From: RYN-230 sp963793825
Lineage (GTDB): Bacteria > Actinomycetota > Actinomycetes > Streptosporangiales > Streptosporangiaceae
Direction of reading: 5' to 3'
DNA length: 64,000 nucleotides
Assembly: GCA_963793825.1 (NCBI GenBank)
Contig: CAWCBE010000001.1
Location: 62,001-126,000, forward strand
A model generated the notes under the pieces. It did no database searches. It was not told the DNA's origin and was given only the letters and a program-made list of their open reading frames with translations. Positions 28,214 through 37,507 of the stretch are shown one piece after another. Positions within the stretch are counted from its first letter, which is position 1. The number at the start of each line of letters is the position of its first letter. The position numbers were made by a program, and so were the translations under genes.

Positions 28214-30355
28214 TCAAGGGGTAGGTTCCGTGTGGCCGGTGTCCGTGCCGGGATCGCTGTCGGGGGACGGGGGTGGCGTCCGGGTGGTGGTGGCCTGGGC
28301 CAGGAAGGTGACGAGTTCGGTGGTTGTGGTGCATCCGGCGCGGAGTGCTTGTTCGGTGAGGCCGATGATGGTGCGGGGGTTGCCGCCGATGGCGCGCAGT
28401 GCGGGTGAGGCGGGGCCGGGACCGGTGACCTGAATGTGGCAGGTGGCGGCGACGGCTCGCAGGAGGAGGCTGCGGTCTGCGGGCGGCAGGGGAGGCAGGG
28501 GCAGCCGCGCTGGGAGGTCCCCGAGCCAGGCTTGCTCGTCGTGGCGGGACAGCAGCAGCAGCCTGGTTTGGGTGTCACGGGCGGCGCGCAGGAAGGTGAG
28601 CAGGTCCTGCCGCTGTTGCGGGGCCCAGGCGGATGGCTGGTCCCGGTGACCGGAGACAGCGTGGAGGTCGTCGAGGATCCACAGCCCCGGTGCCTGGCGC
28701 ATGACCTGGCCGATCGCCTGGAGATGCTGGTCACCCCCCTGGTCGTCCGACGAGTGGGTTGGTGGCCCGGCGGGGCCCCCGGCGAGGAGTGCGGCCAGGG
28801 CGGTGACCAGCCCGGTCATGGTGGCGTGCCCGGTCAGTGAGATGTAGACGGCGGGCGGGCAGGCGCCGCCGGTGCGGGTGTACCAGCGGGCGAATTCGGC
28901 GGCGGTGGCCGTTTTGCCGATCCCGGCTTCGCCGTGCAGCAGCACGATCGGCTGGGTGTCGAAGGTGCGGTCGAGGGCCAGCAGCGTAGCGTCACGACCG
29001 TAAAAACCCGCAGCGGGCGGAGCGGGCAACCTATCGGCGGGGAGGCTGAGGGTGGCCGGCCGGGCCGGGGACGCGGGCGCGGTCTGCTGGTTGGTGCCGG
29101 GGGGCAGGGTGGTCAGGTGGAGGGGGGCGGCTTCGTAGGCGACGGGGACCATCCAGTCCTGGATCGCGGCGTCGGTCCCGCCCGGCGCGCTGGCAGCCAG
29201 GCTGATGCGGGCGGCCCGGACCGAGGCGCCGAACGACTGGCCGGCCAGCAGGCCGGCATAGACGCCGGCGACCAGGCGGGCGGCGGTCGCCACGTAGATG
29301 TTGTAGCGCATGGCCAGCACCCCGGCGGCGCCGGCGTCCATCACCTCCTGGGCCAGCGACCCGAACGCCCGGACCTCCACGTGAGGATCGCCTAGGCCAT
29401 CCGCAGGCCGGGTTGGGGGCTCGGCGAGGGCGGAGCGGCACGCGTTGAGGGTCAGCAGAGACACGCCGGTGCCGGTGAGCAGGCCCGCGAGGGCAGGCCC
29501 GTCGACCAGCTGGGCATTACCGGGCAGCGCGGGGTTTTCGAACAGCAGGTAACCGTGGGCGCCGGGCCGGGCGGGAGAGGCCAGCCACACATCAGCCGGC
29601 CCGCGGTCCGCGCCGGGGATCACTCCTGCTAGCCATTGCCTTTCGGCGGGGTCGCCCCACACGCCGTGCCCGTCGAAGTGCACCACCCGGTAGGGCACGC
29701 CGCGCTCCCAGGCGGCCTGCAGCACCCGGGTCAGCTCGGTGAAGGCAGGCGGGCGCAGCACATCGAGATGGAGGGCCTGGCTGCCAGCCTCCTGCAGGCG
29801 GGCCAGGTGATGGGCCACCGACCGGAACGCCACGTCGGTCTCGTGGGGGCGGGCGATCACCACCAGCACCCGTACCACCGCGCCGGCTTCCGGCAGTACG
29901 GGGGGAAGGGCGGCCTGGGGCTGGGCGCGGACCATCGCCCCGGCCCCCAGGGCCAGCGGCTGGCCGGTGCCGGGGCCGGTCATGGCCTCCCACGGCAGCG
30001 ACGTCGCCCCGGCCACATCGCTGACCACCTCCACCCGGAACTCGGCGAGCCGGGGCTGGACCGCCGCCCACAGGCGGCGGGCCGCCGGGCTGGCCTCAAA
30101 CACCGCCGCGGACAGCTCACCGCCCAGCTCGGCGAGCCGCCGTCCGGCCCGCCCGGCGCGGAGCCGGGTCACCGCGTCGGCGGGCCCTTCCCGGTAGTCC
30201 TCGAAGTACCAGCGGATCAGCTCCTGCTCTTTCGCCGGGACGGCGAACGGGAACCGGGCGGTCGCGGTCCGCCGCGCCATCCCCGGCACCTCCACCTCGA
30301 TGTCCACCCGGTGAGCATCAGCACTCCCAGAATGGGTCAGCCGCAGCACCCGCAC
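28214..30355 (-). CDS. CHAT protease - NTPase protein without TPRs
   Basis: 713 residues, a divergent paralogue of the first two-thirds of copies A and C. CHAT His in VVHFDGHGVWGD (H230) and Cys in LLTLNACRSALAE (C306). NTPase begins FYGRDATLLALDRTF; Walker A LLHGEAGIGKTATAAEFA (K481) is canonical GxxxxGKT. Walker B LWILDDLHAVSG and LLLLSRHDEQAWLGDLP follow. The protein ends after the NTPase and part of the helical arm, with a Pro/Thr-rich tail, so it lacks a sensor array. GTG 30355 is chosen because GAGGAGG lies just upstream; an upstream GTG at 30382 is also open. It is last in a minus-strand operon, 73 bases after the 309-aa gene. Confidence 0.88.
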   Translation of the reverse strand: MRVLRLTHSGSADAHRVDIEVEVPGMARRTATARFPFAVPAKEQELIRWYFEDYREGPADAVTRLRAGRAGRRLAELGGELSAAVFEASPAARRLWAAVQPRLAEFRVEVVSDVAGATSLPWEAMTGPGTGQPLALGAGAMVRAQPQAALPPVLPEAGAVVRVLVVIARPHETDVAFRSVAHHLARLQEAGSQALHLDVLRPPAFTELTRVLQAAWERGVPYRVVHFDGHGVWGDPAERQWLAGVIPGADRGPADVWLASPARPGAHGYLLFENPALPGNAQLVDGPALAGLLTGTGVSLLTLNACRSALAEPPTRPADGLGDPHVEVRAFGSLAQEVMDAGAAGVLAMRYNIYVATAARLVAGVYAGLLAGQSFGASVRAARISLAASAPGGTDAAIQDWMVPVAYEAAPLHLTTLPPGTNQQTAPASPARPATLSLPADRLPAPPAAGFYGRDATLLALDRTFDTQPIVLLHGEAGIGKTATAAEFARWYTRTGGACPPAVYISLTGHATMTGLVTALAALLAGGPAGPPTHSSDDQGGDQHLQAIGQVMRQAPGLWILDDLHAVSGHRDQPSAWAPQQRQDLLTFLRAARDTQTRLLLLSRHDEQAWLGDLPARLPLPPLPPADRSLLLRAVAATCHIQVTGPGPASPALRAIGGNPRTIIGLTEQALRAGCTTTTELVTFLAQATTTRTPPPSPDSDPGTDTGHTEPTP

Positions 30356-30428
30356 CGATTCCTCCTCACCCGCCGCAGCCACTGTGCAGGCCCCTAAGGC
30401 CTGCCGGGCCGCTGCCAGACGAGCGCGG

Positions 30429-31358
30429 TCAGGGGCCGCTGTAGCGGCTGATGCCGACCACGAAATAGTTGTAGGGAATCAGCAGGCCCGGGTCATCGGC
30501 GCTGACCAGGTGGCCCTTGGCCGGGTCATAACGCCAGTCCTCCCATTCCCACACGGTGCGCAGGCTCTGCGGGATCTGCACCGCGATGTAGGAGCCCTCA
30601 GCCAGCTTGGGCCGCACCGGTATCTGGCTGAAATCCAGGCCCAGGTCCACCGCCTGCACCGGCACGTTGCGGTTGCGCTTGGCGATCGTCTGGGTCAGGC
30701 CGAGGGTGAGGGCCACGAACGGGCCCAGCGCCGGCTGCGCGGTGGTCAGCAGCTGCAGCCCGCTGGTGAACGCGTCACCTTCCAGGAATCGCAGCAGCGC
30801 CTCATCCCCCTCATTCAGCACGTTCACCGTCAGGCATTGCAGGAACAAGCCCTCCGTCCCGGCCTGCAGGCCGGTGAAGATGGGCCGGCCCAGCACCGCC
30901 GCCTCCTCACCCTCTGCCACTCGGTAGGCGGTACTGAAGTGCAGCTGCTCGGCGCCCTGATCGGTCTGGTTGCGGGCCGCGAAGTCAAACAGCACCCGGT
31001 GCATCCCCCGGCCCGGGTAATCCGCCACCCGCAGCCCATCCAGGGTCAGCTTCACCCGGGCACCCCTCAGCCCCTCGTCCGCGGCGATGTTCCCGGCCTG
31101 CTGGATCTCCAGCAGGCCCGTTTGCGGGCCGGCCGCGGGCGCCAGGTACCCGACCGCGTGCGCCGTATGCGCCCACGCCCGGTCCCTGCCGATCCCCAGC
31201 CGCGACAGCACGCCAAACGCCTCCGGGGCCGCCTCCGGCGCGTCATCCAGAGCCTGGGCGAGCTCATCCTCACCCACCTCCCGCAGCTTCACCGCCGCCA
31301 CCTCCGGCGACAGCTCACCAATCACCGGCAACCCATCGAGCCAGTCACTATCAGTCAT
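30429..31358 (-). CDS. uncharacterised protein between two CHAT-NTPase genes
   Basis: 309 residues, no signal peptide or membrane segment, no domain I recognise. The first 75 residues are helical and acidic (VAAVKLREVGEDELAQALDD). The middle looks beta-rich, with RGARVKLTLDGLRVADYPGR, GMHRVLFDFAARNQ and LHFSTAYRVAEGEE. The end is PYNYFVVGISRYSGP. ATG 31358 follows GAGGG by 8 bases. It lies 55 bases after CHAT copy C and 73 bases before the short CHAT gene, all on one strand, so it is very likely co-expressed. It could be a substrate of the CHAT protease, an adaptor or a ligand-binding partner; the sequence does not say which. Confidence 0.8.
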   Translation of the reverse strand: MTDSDWLDGLPVIGELSPEVAAVKLREVGEDELAQALDDAPEAAPEAFGVLSRLGIGRDRAWAHTAHAVGYLAPAAGPQTGLLEIQQAGNIAADEGLRGARVKLTLDGLRVADYPGRGMHRVLFDFAARNQTDQGAEQLHFSTAYRVAEGEEAAVLGRPIFTGLQAGTEGLFLQCLTVNVLNEGDEALLRFLEGDAFTSGLQLLTTAQPALGPFVALTLGLTQTIAKRNRNVPVQAVDLGLDFSQIPVRPKLAEGSYIAVQIPQSLRTVWEWEDWRYDPAKGHLVSADDPGLLIPYNYFVVGISRYSGP

Positions 31359-31413
31359 AGGGCAATCCCTCGTGAGTCAAGCTGTTCCACTTGCATTGAG
31401 TTCCCCCAGGGAA

Positions 31414-34400
31414 TTAACTCGCGTTTGGCTGGCCTGGTGCTTGCTGTCCGAGCTGGGTGATGAGCTGGCGTGCCTGCTCGGCGTCCCCGGCGGCGCCGGG
31501 GCCGACGGCCTGGAAGTCACGGAGGGCGGCCTCGGCGTAGAGAAGGGCGTCCCGGTTCCGCCCGGCGTCAGCGAGAGTGATGGCGGCATTGAAGCGGGTC
31601 TGCCCGGCACCGTAGCGGTTGTCCTGCCGCTCGCGGTACTGGATGGCCTGCTGGAGGTGGCGCAGCGCGGCGTCGGTGTCCCTGGCGTAGCGGTAGACGT
31701 TCCCGAGCTGATGGTGGGCCACGGCAAGGTCGCCTACCGCGTCGGGAGGGATCAGGTCGAGTGCCTGCTGGTAGGCGTTGGCGGCGTCGGTGAGGTGGCG
31801 GGCTTGCTGCCTGACAGGTTCCCCGGCCCGCCGGGCGTCGATGAACCGCCTGTAGGCGAGGCCACCAAGCTCGCCGGTGGTCCGTGCCCGGCCGAGGGTG
31901 TCATGGTCTTCCATCAGCTCAAGGGCTCGCCGGTACCAGTGCTCGGCCTGGCCGAGGTCGCGCAGGGCGAGGATGTCACTGTAGGTGTGGCCGAGGTTCA
32001 TCGCGACCGAGGCTTCGTCGCGGCGGCCGCCGATCCGCTGAAGTAGCTCTATGGCTTCGAGGTAGTGGTCTACGCAGCCTGGCTGGTCCTGTTCCCGCAG
32101 GATGTGGCCAAGGTCCTGGATGTCCACTACGAGGTTGCGGACGGTGTTGCGCTGGTCCTCGCTGAGGGTTTCCGGGGGGAGGGTGAGAAGGCCGGCGGCT
32201 TGCTGGCGGTCCCAGGCGATGACAGCTTCCTGGAGGTGTTGGGCGGCGGGCCAGTCCCGGGCCTCCCGGGCGATGCGGACGCGGTAGCTGGTGAGGATGG
32301 CCCATTGCTGTTCGCGGCCGGGGATGGGGGCGCCGGTGGCGGGGTCGGTGAGGTCGGGGGTGAGCTCGTCGACGAGCCGCTGCCATTCCACGGTCCGCCC
32401 GGTGTGCTCGTAGAGGACGCGCAGGCCTTGCATGGGGCCGATGACCAGGTCCCACCAGCCGTTCTGGCGGGCCAGGTGGCGGGCCCGCAGCAGGTTATCC
32501 TCCTCCGCCCCCAGGAAGCTGATGACGGTGACGCGGCCTTGTGCGTACTGGCGGCGCCAGTAGTTGCCGAGGTCGCTCTCCGCAATGGTCCAGGCGTGGA
32601 GGGCGTGGCGGGCGGCGGGGGCGTCCGGGGGGCCGTAGTGCTGCTGGAAAAGGCGGTGCAGGTGCCAGGGGACGGCGGGGTGGACGGCGTAGTACCCGCC
32701 GCCGTAGGGGGTGAGGAGGCCGGTTTCGGCGGCCCGGTCCAGCAGCGCGACCCCTGCCTCGCGCCCGAGCCCGGTGAGGGCGGGCACCGGGCCACGGTCC
32801 TGGCCGGGGTCGCCCATGGCGCGGAGGGCGTCGACGTCGATGAACCCCTGGAACAAGGCGAGGAGGGCGAGCTGGGCACGCTGATCCTCGGTGAAGGCGT
32901 TGGTGAAGCCGTAGTCGAGGGAGGCGGCCAGGGATGTGCTGCGGCCCTGCGCCTGGTCGTCGGTGATGGTCGCGGCGCCGGCCCGCAGCTGGCCCACGAA
33001 GTCCTGGATCTGCGCCTTGCTGGTCCGGTGGTCGCGGAGGGCCTGGCGGGCCAGCACGGTGACGGTCAGCGGGTTGCCCTGGGTGAATTCCAGCAGCGGC
33101 CGCCAGTCTTCGACGTCCAGGAACTGCTGCCCGCCGTCTTGCCGGCTGGCGACCGCTTTGGCGAGCTCGAGGCGTTCCAGCATCGGCATGGGCGGCAGCG
33201 GGATGCGGGCGGGCAGGTCACCCAGCCAGCCCTGCTCGTCGCGGCGGGAGGTGAGCAGCACCTTGCACCCGGTCCCAGCCCCGGTCCCGGTGGCCTGCTG
33301 GTCGAGGTCGCGGAGGAACGCGGCGAGCTCGTGCTGTTCTTGCTGTGTCCAGGTGCTGGGGGTGCCGGCCGGGAACCCGGCGACGGGTTCGACGTTGTCC
33401 CAGATCCACAGCAAGCCCACCTGCCCCAGCACCTCCAGCGCCACGTCCCGCCGCTGGGTGCCGGTGAGGGTGGCCCAGTCCAGCCCGCCGCGGGCCAGGG
33501 CGGGGCCGTAGTGGTCGCCGATCTGGTCCAGCAGCCGGGCCAGCGGAAGGTGGCGGGTGAACGAGGTGAACAGCAGGTCCTGGGCGGCGCCGGTCAGGAC
33601 ATACCAGCGGGCGAACTCCGCCGCGGTGGTGGTCTTCCCGCCGCCCGCCCAGGCGTGCAGCACCACGATCCGGTGCGTGTCGAACGCCCGGTCCAGGGCC
33701 AGCAGGGTCTCATCGCGGCCGTAGAACCCGGCATCCGGGCTGGCCGGCAGGCCCGGGTCCAGGCTGGCCCGCTCCCGCCCCGCCTCGGCCTGGTCCAGGC
33801 TGACCCTCAGCCCCGGCTGTTGCTGGGCGGGCGCGGCAGTGCGGAGGGTGAGGGGGGCGGCCTCGAACACCACCGGCACCAGCCAGTCCTGCAACGGCCG
33901 CGGCTGCAAGGCGACCTGGCGCAGCGGGGAGGCGGCCAGCTGCCGGCGGGCGGTGGTGACCGCCTGGCCCAGCTGGCGGCCCTCCAGCAGGCTGGCGTAG
34001 ACACCGCCGATGAACTGCGCGGCGGTCACGACATAAACGTTGTAGGCCATCGCGACCACCCCGGCCACCCCGGTGTCCATCACCTCCTGGGCCAGCGACC
34101 CATACGCCCGCACCCGCCCCTGCGCATCCTGTTCGGTGCCGCCGTCGTGGCTGGGCTGGGTGGCCAGGCCGGCGTGGGCGCTGCGGCACGCGTTCAGCAC
34201 CAGCACCGGCACCCCGGTGTCGGCCAGCAGCTGCCCCAGCGCCGGGCCGTCCACCAGCAGCTGATTACTCCTCGTGGCCGGATCCTCGAACACCAGGTAC
34301 CCATGCGAGCCCGGCCGGGGCTCCGACAGCACCGAGAACTGCTCCCGGCCCAGCGTCTCGACGCTCCCGGCCGCCAGCGTCTCATCATCGAGCCAGGCGC

Positions 34401-35130
34401 CGTGCCCGTCGAAATGCACCACCTGATACGGCCTGCCCCGGTCCCGCGCCGCCTCCAGCACGGTGGCCAGCCGGGCGAAGGTCGGCGGCCGCAGCACATC
34501 CACCTCCAGCACCTCCCGCGCCCGGCGGCTGAGCCGGACCAGGTGGCTGGCCACCGACCGGAACGGCACATCAGCCCGGCCCCCCGGCCGGCAGATCACC
34601 AGCAGCACCCGCAACCGCTGCGCAGCCTCCGGGACCGGCACCTCGGCGGTGGTCTCGGCCAGGGTGCGGACAAACGCGCCCGCCCGCACCGAGACCACCC
34701 CGCCGGTGGCCGGGTCACGCAGCAGCTCCCACGGGATCCCCGTTCCCTCGGCCCCGGTCGCCACCTCCACCCGCGCCCCCGCCAGGTCCGGCGCCACCGC
34801 ATCCCAGACCCGCATCGTGCCCGGGCTGGCCTGGAACACCTGCCGGAACAGGTCCTCCCCCAGCGCAGCCAGCCGCGCCTCCACCTCCCGGGCGATGTCC
34901 GGGGCAGGATCAACCGGGTACTGCAGGTAATCCTCCAGATACCAGCGGACATCCTCCCGGTCCCGGTCGCTCAGCCCGAACCCGACCCGCGCCGACGCCG
35001 TCCGCCGCGCACCCGCCCCCTCCAGCACCAGATCCGCCACCCGGCCCCCACCCTCAGCCCGGACCGCCAGCCGTAACGTCACACCCACAAAACCCACCCC
35101 CGCCAACCCGCCCCGCCGCCAGACCAGCAC
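31414..35130 (-). CDS. CHAT protease - STAND NTPase - TPR protein (copy C)
   Basis: 1238 residues, the same length as copy A. Residues 1 to about 847 are identical to A, including CHAT H243/C315, Walker A K499 and Walker B D578. Differences begin at HAWTIAESDLGNYWRRQYAQ (A has HAWTTAIRDLGNYWHDRYGQ). They then recur in patches through the TPRs, e.g. AIELLQRIGGRRDEASVAMN versus AIELYQRIGAGYEEGVIAFN, with identical blocks between. It is the first gene of a three-gene minus-strand unit with the 309-aa protein and the short CHAT-NTPase. GTG 35130 or a start 42-48 bases further in; same leader as A and B. Confidence 0.9.
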   Translation of the reverse strand: MLVWRRGGLAGVGFVGVTLRLAVRAEGGGRVADLVLEGAGARRTASARVGFGLSDRDREDVRWYLEDYLQYPVDPAPDIAREVEARLAALGEDLFRQVFQASPGTMRVWDAVAPDLAGARVEVATGAEGTGIPWELLRDPATGGVVSVRAGAFVRTLAETTAEVPVPEAAQRLRVLLVICRPGGRADVPFRSVASHLVRLSRRAREVLEVDVLRPPTFARLATVLEAARDRGRPYQVVHFDGHGAWLDDETLAAGSVETLGREQFSVLSEPRPGSHGYLVFEDPATRSNQLLVDGPALGQLLADTGVPVLVLNACRSAHAGLATQPSHDGGTEQDAQGRVRAYGSLAQEVMDTGVAGVVAMAYNVYVVTAAQFIGGVYASLLEGRQLGQAVTTARRQLAASPLRQVALQPRPLQDWLVPVVFEAAPLTLRTAAPAQQQPGLRVSLDQAEAGRERASLDPGLPASPDAGFYGRDETLLALDRAFDTHRIVVLHAWAGGGKTTTAAEFARWYVLTGAAQDLLFTSFTRHLPLARLLDQIGDHYGPALARGGLDWATLTGTQRRDVALEVLGQVGLLWIWDNVEPVAGFPAGTPSTWTQQEQHELAAFLRDLDQQATGTGAGTGCKVLLTSRRDEQGWLGDLPARIPLPPMPMLERLELAKAVASRQDGGQQFLDVEDWRPLLEFTQGNPLTVTVLARQALRDHRTSKAQIQDFVGQLRAGAATITDDQAQGRSTSLAASLDYGFTNAFTEDQRAQLALLALFQGFIDVDALRAMGDPGQDRGPVPALTGLGREAGVALLDRAAETGLLTPYGGGYYAVHPAVPWHLHRLFQQHYGPPDAPAARHALHAWTIAESDLGNYWRRQYAQGRVTVISFLGAEEDNLLRARHLARQNGWWDLVIGPMQGLRVLYEHTGRTVEWQRLVDELTPDLTDPATGAPIPGREQQWAILTSYRVRIAREARDWPAAQHLQEAVIAWDRQQAAGLLTLPPETLSEDQRNTVRNLVVDIQDLGHILREQDQPGCVDHYLEAIELLQRIGGRRDEASVAMNLGHTYSDILALRDLGQAEHWYRRALELMEDHDTLGRARTTGELGGLAYRRFIDARRAGEPVRQQARHLTDAANAYQQALDLIPPDAVGDLAVAHHQLGNVYRYARDTDAALRHLQQAIQYRERQDNRYGAGQTRFNAAITLADAGRNRDALLYAEAALRDFQAVGPGAAGDAEQARQLITQLGQQAPGQPNAS

Positions 35131-35187
35131 CCAGCCGCCTACAGCTACGACGCCTGACTAACACAACCAGAGCACACACACCACCAC
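31414..35187 (-). repeat. large inverted repeat, arm 2
   Basis: Reverse-oriented counterpart of 18763-22536, with about 8.9 kb between the inner ends. The coding 5' two-thirds plus leader appear base-identical. The 3' third is mosaic. Confidence 0.85.
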
Positions 35188-35821
35188 CCCACCCAGGTAT
35201 GGCCGCCACCTCCTGTTGACCGGACCCCATGCGCCAGCAAGGGAGCCGACCCGGATGCGGCATGGCAAATGCACGGCTAAATGCTAACCGCAGTGATCGT
35301 TGGCGCAGGTCACGGCGATTTGGGCGCGAGTCTTGAAAGCGCTAGGGCGCTGACGCATCCATCCAGACCCGGATCCCCCACCGTGCGCTCGCCCGCCAGC
35401 GAGAAGCTGCCCGGAACCTGCCTGGTGGTGCAGATCAGCCCCTCCCCGCCCCCCGTTGACCGGGGCGGCTGCGATTGCGCGGTTCATGGCAGTTCCGCTG
35501 CGGCTGGGCGTGCTGGATGTGCCCCGAAGATCATGTCCAGCGGCCGGCGGGCGGCAGGACCGAACGTCACAGCGGCGCGGTGAGTGCCTCCGGCGTCGGT
35601 GGCGGTGGCAGTCCGGCGAACGCGGCGGGCGTGTCAACGGAGTGCTTCCGCGGTGGGTCCGTCCAAGATCTAGCCCGGGCTGAAGCGGCGTCATAGCGCT
35701 CGACAGCGCGCTCGCTGATGCGCACCGAGATGCCCCCGCCAGCGCCCCTTTGCCCGGTATCCGCGTCCGCACCTCGCTCCAGCCTGCCGTTAATGATCTT
35801 GCTGTCTGCACGATTTCACTG
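35188..35821. other. non-coding DNA upstream of CHAT copy C
   Basis: About 630 bases with only short, domain-free open frames. The first 40 bases share GGAGGTGGCGGCC with the DNA upstream of copy A. No RNA gene or repeat otherwise seen. Confidence 0.4.
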
Positions 35822-36139
35822 CTAATGCCATTCTCGGTGCCATCCCAACCCTAGAACTACACACCTATCCATCAAGATGATCAAGGTCGACCCCCCAGTT
35901 GATCGGCGAGCTTGGGTGGCGGCGTGAACTAGGACGGTGTAGTCGGCGGCAGTGAGGGCTCCCTGATCGTAGGCGTGGACGACGTCGTCGAAGGTGCCGG
36001 CGATCGCGCCGTCGGGAGTGTCGGCGAGAGCCTGGATCGCGTCCGCAGGAATGTACCGCCCACCGTAGCCGCGGCCGCGGCGCAGCTCCTCCTCGCCGTG
36101 GCGGTGCGCGGCGTCGCAGCGGCCGATCGACTCGGCAAT

Positions 36140-36181
36140 GCTGATCTCTGCGAAGACGGCGCTGATCTCTGCGAAGACGGC
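36140..36181 (-). repeat. 21-bp tandem duplication in the interrupted gene
   Basis: GCTGATCTCTGCGAAGACGG plus C occurs twice in a row (36140-36160, 36161-36181), duplicating seven codons (AVFAEIS) in frame. Confidence 0.9.
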
Positions 36182-36305
36182 TTCGACGGGGTACCCGGCG
36201 GCGTGCAGCGTAGCGATCCAGTTCTGGGTGGCTGCGCGGGAGGTGGAACGTACCCGCTTCGGTGGACACCCGGCTTAGCTGCCCGATTCGTCGGGAGAGC
36301 GAGAA

Positions 36306-36626
36306 ATGGGTTCGACACGCCGCTCATATACGCCGGAGTACAAGGCGCAGTCGGTAGCTTTCGTCCTTGACGGCGGCCGCCCGGTCGCTGAGGTCGCCCG
36401 TAACATCGGCGTCCACGAGATGACTTTGGGCAAGTGGGTGAAGGTGGCACGAGATGCCGCGGAATCCGGGAAGAACCCGGATGCCCCGCTGGGCGAGTCC
36501 GAGCGGGCCGAGCTGATCCGGCTGCGGGCTGAGTCCAGGGACGACAAATCGGCGATCGCCGAGCTGCGGATGCAGGTGGAGTTCGCAAAAAAAGTAGCGA
36601 CCTGGTTCGCGAAAGGCAATCAGTAA
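36306..36626 (+). CDS. IS3-family transposase OrfA
   Basis: 106 residues. HTH domain: YTPEYKAQSVAFVLDGGRPV, VAEVARNIGVHEMTLGKWVK. A leucine-zipper-like C-terminal helix follows (ESERAELIRLRAESRDDKSA, IAELRMQVEFAKK). It binds the IS ends. An A7 run (36587-36593) near the end is a classic -1 slippage site. After a slip the frame reads SSDLVRERQSVRFAAIAGWA into OrfB, giving the OrfAB transposase. Confidence 0.92.
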   Translation: MGSTRRSYTPEYKAQSVAFVLDGGRPVAEVARNIGVHEMTLGKWVKVARDAAESGKNPDAPLGESERAELIRLRAESRDDKSAIAELRMQVEFAKKVATWFAKGNQ

Positions 36627-36670
36627 GATTCGCTGCCATCGCGGGCTGGGCTGATTCGGGCGCCTACCCG

Positions 36671-37507
36671 GTGTCATTCATGTGTGCCTGGCTGGGAGTC
36701 TCACGTTCCGGCTATTACGCCTGGCGGGGCGCGGAGCCATCCCAGCGGTCGAAAGACGACTCCGCGCTTATCGCGGTCATGAGGAAGGTTTACGATGAGG
36801 CGCGCGGCAATCCTGGGGTGCGCCGGATGCGCGCGGGCCTGGCGGCGCTGGGCCAGATGGTGTCGCACAAGCGCGTCCACCGGCTGATGCAGGCCGCTGG
36901 CCTGCGGGGGCGCCACCCGAAGGCGTGGAAGCGGACCACCATCGGCGGGGACCAGCCGGTCCCGGCCCCGGACCTGATCGGCCGGGACTTCACGGCCGCG
37001 CTCCCTGACACGCGCTGGTGCGGTGACGTCACCTACATAAAGACGTGGGACGGATGGGCCTATCTCGCGACCGTCATCGACCTTTACTCGCGCAAAGTAG
37101 TCGGCTGGGCTATCGCCGCGCATATGCGGACCAGCCTGATCATCGCCGCTCTCGACATGGCCATTGCTGCCCGGAAGCCGCCGGCCGGTGTGATATTTCA
37201 TTCCGACCGCGGCTGCCAGTACACGTCCTCCGTATTCGATGAGTACTGCACGCAGAATAATATCAGGCGTTCCCTCGGAAGGACAGGGATCTGTTACGAT
37301 AATGCCGTATCGGAATCGTTCTTCGCGACGTATAAGAAGGAGCTGATCCATACCCGCCCGTGGCCTACGCTCGGGAACCTGGAAAAGGAGACGTCGGACT
37401 GGATTGCCAACTACTATAATCCAGTCCGGAGACATTCAACGCTCGGGTACTTGACACCCCAAGAATACGAACTAGGATATAGGCAACTCAGTCAATTGGC
37501 AGCCTAA
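36671..37507 (+). CDS. IS3-family transposase OrfB
   Basis: 278 residues as an independent frame. In practice it is probably made as OrfAB by a -1 shift at 36587-36593, since the OrfB frame is open from there. DDE residues lie in WCGDVTYIKTWDGWAYLATV, FHSDRGCQYTSSVFDEYC and YDNAVSESFFATYKKELIH. Appears identical to the copy at 17214-18050, indicating recent transposition. Confidence 0.93.
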   Translation: MSFMCAWLGVSRSGYYAWRGAEPSQRSKDDSALIAVMRKVYDEARGNPGVRRMRAGLAALGQMVSHKRVHRLMQAAGLRGRHPKAWKRTTIGGDQPVPAPDLIGRDFTAALPDTRWCGDVTYIKTWDGWAYLATVIDLYSRKVVGWAIAAHMRTSLIIAALDMAIAARKPPAGVIFHSDRGCQYTSSVFDEYCTQNNIRRSLGRTGICYDNAVSESFFATYKKELIHTRPWPTLGNLEKETSDWIANYYNPVRRHSTLGYLTPQEYELGYRQLSQLAA

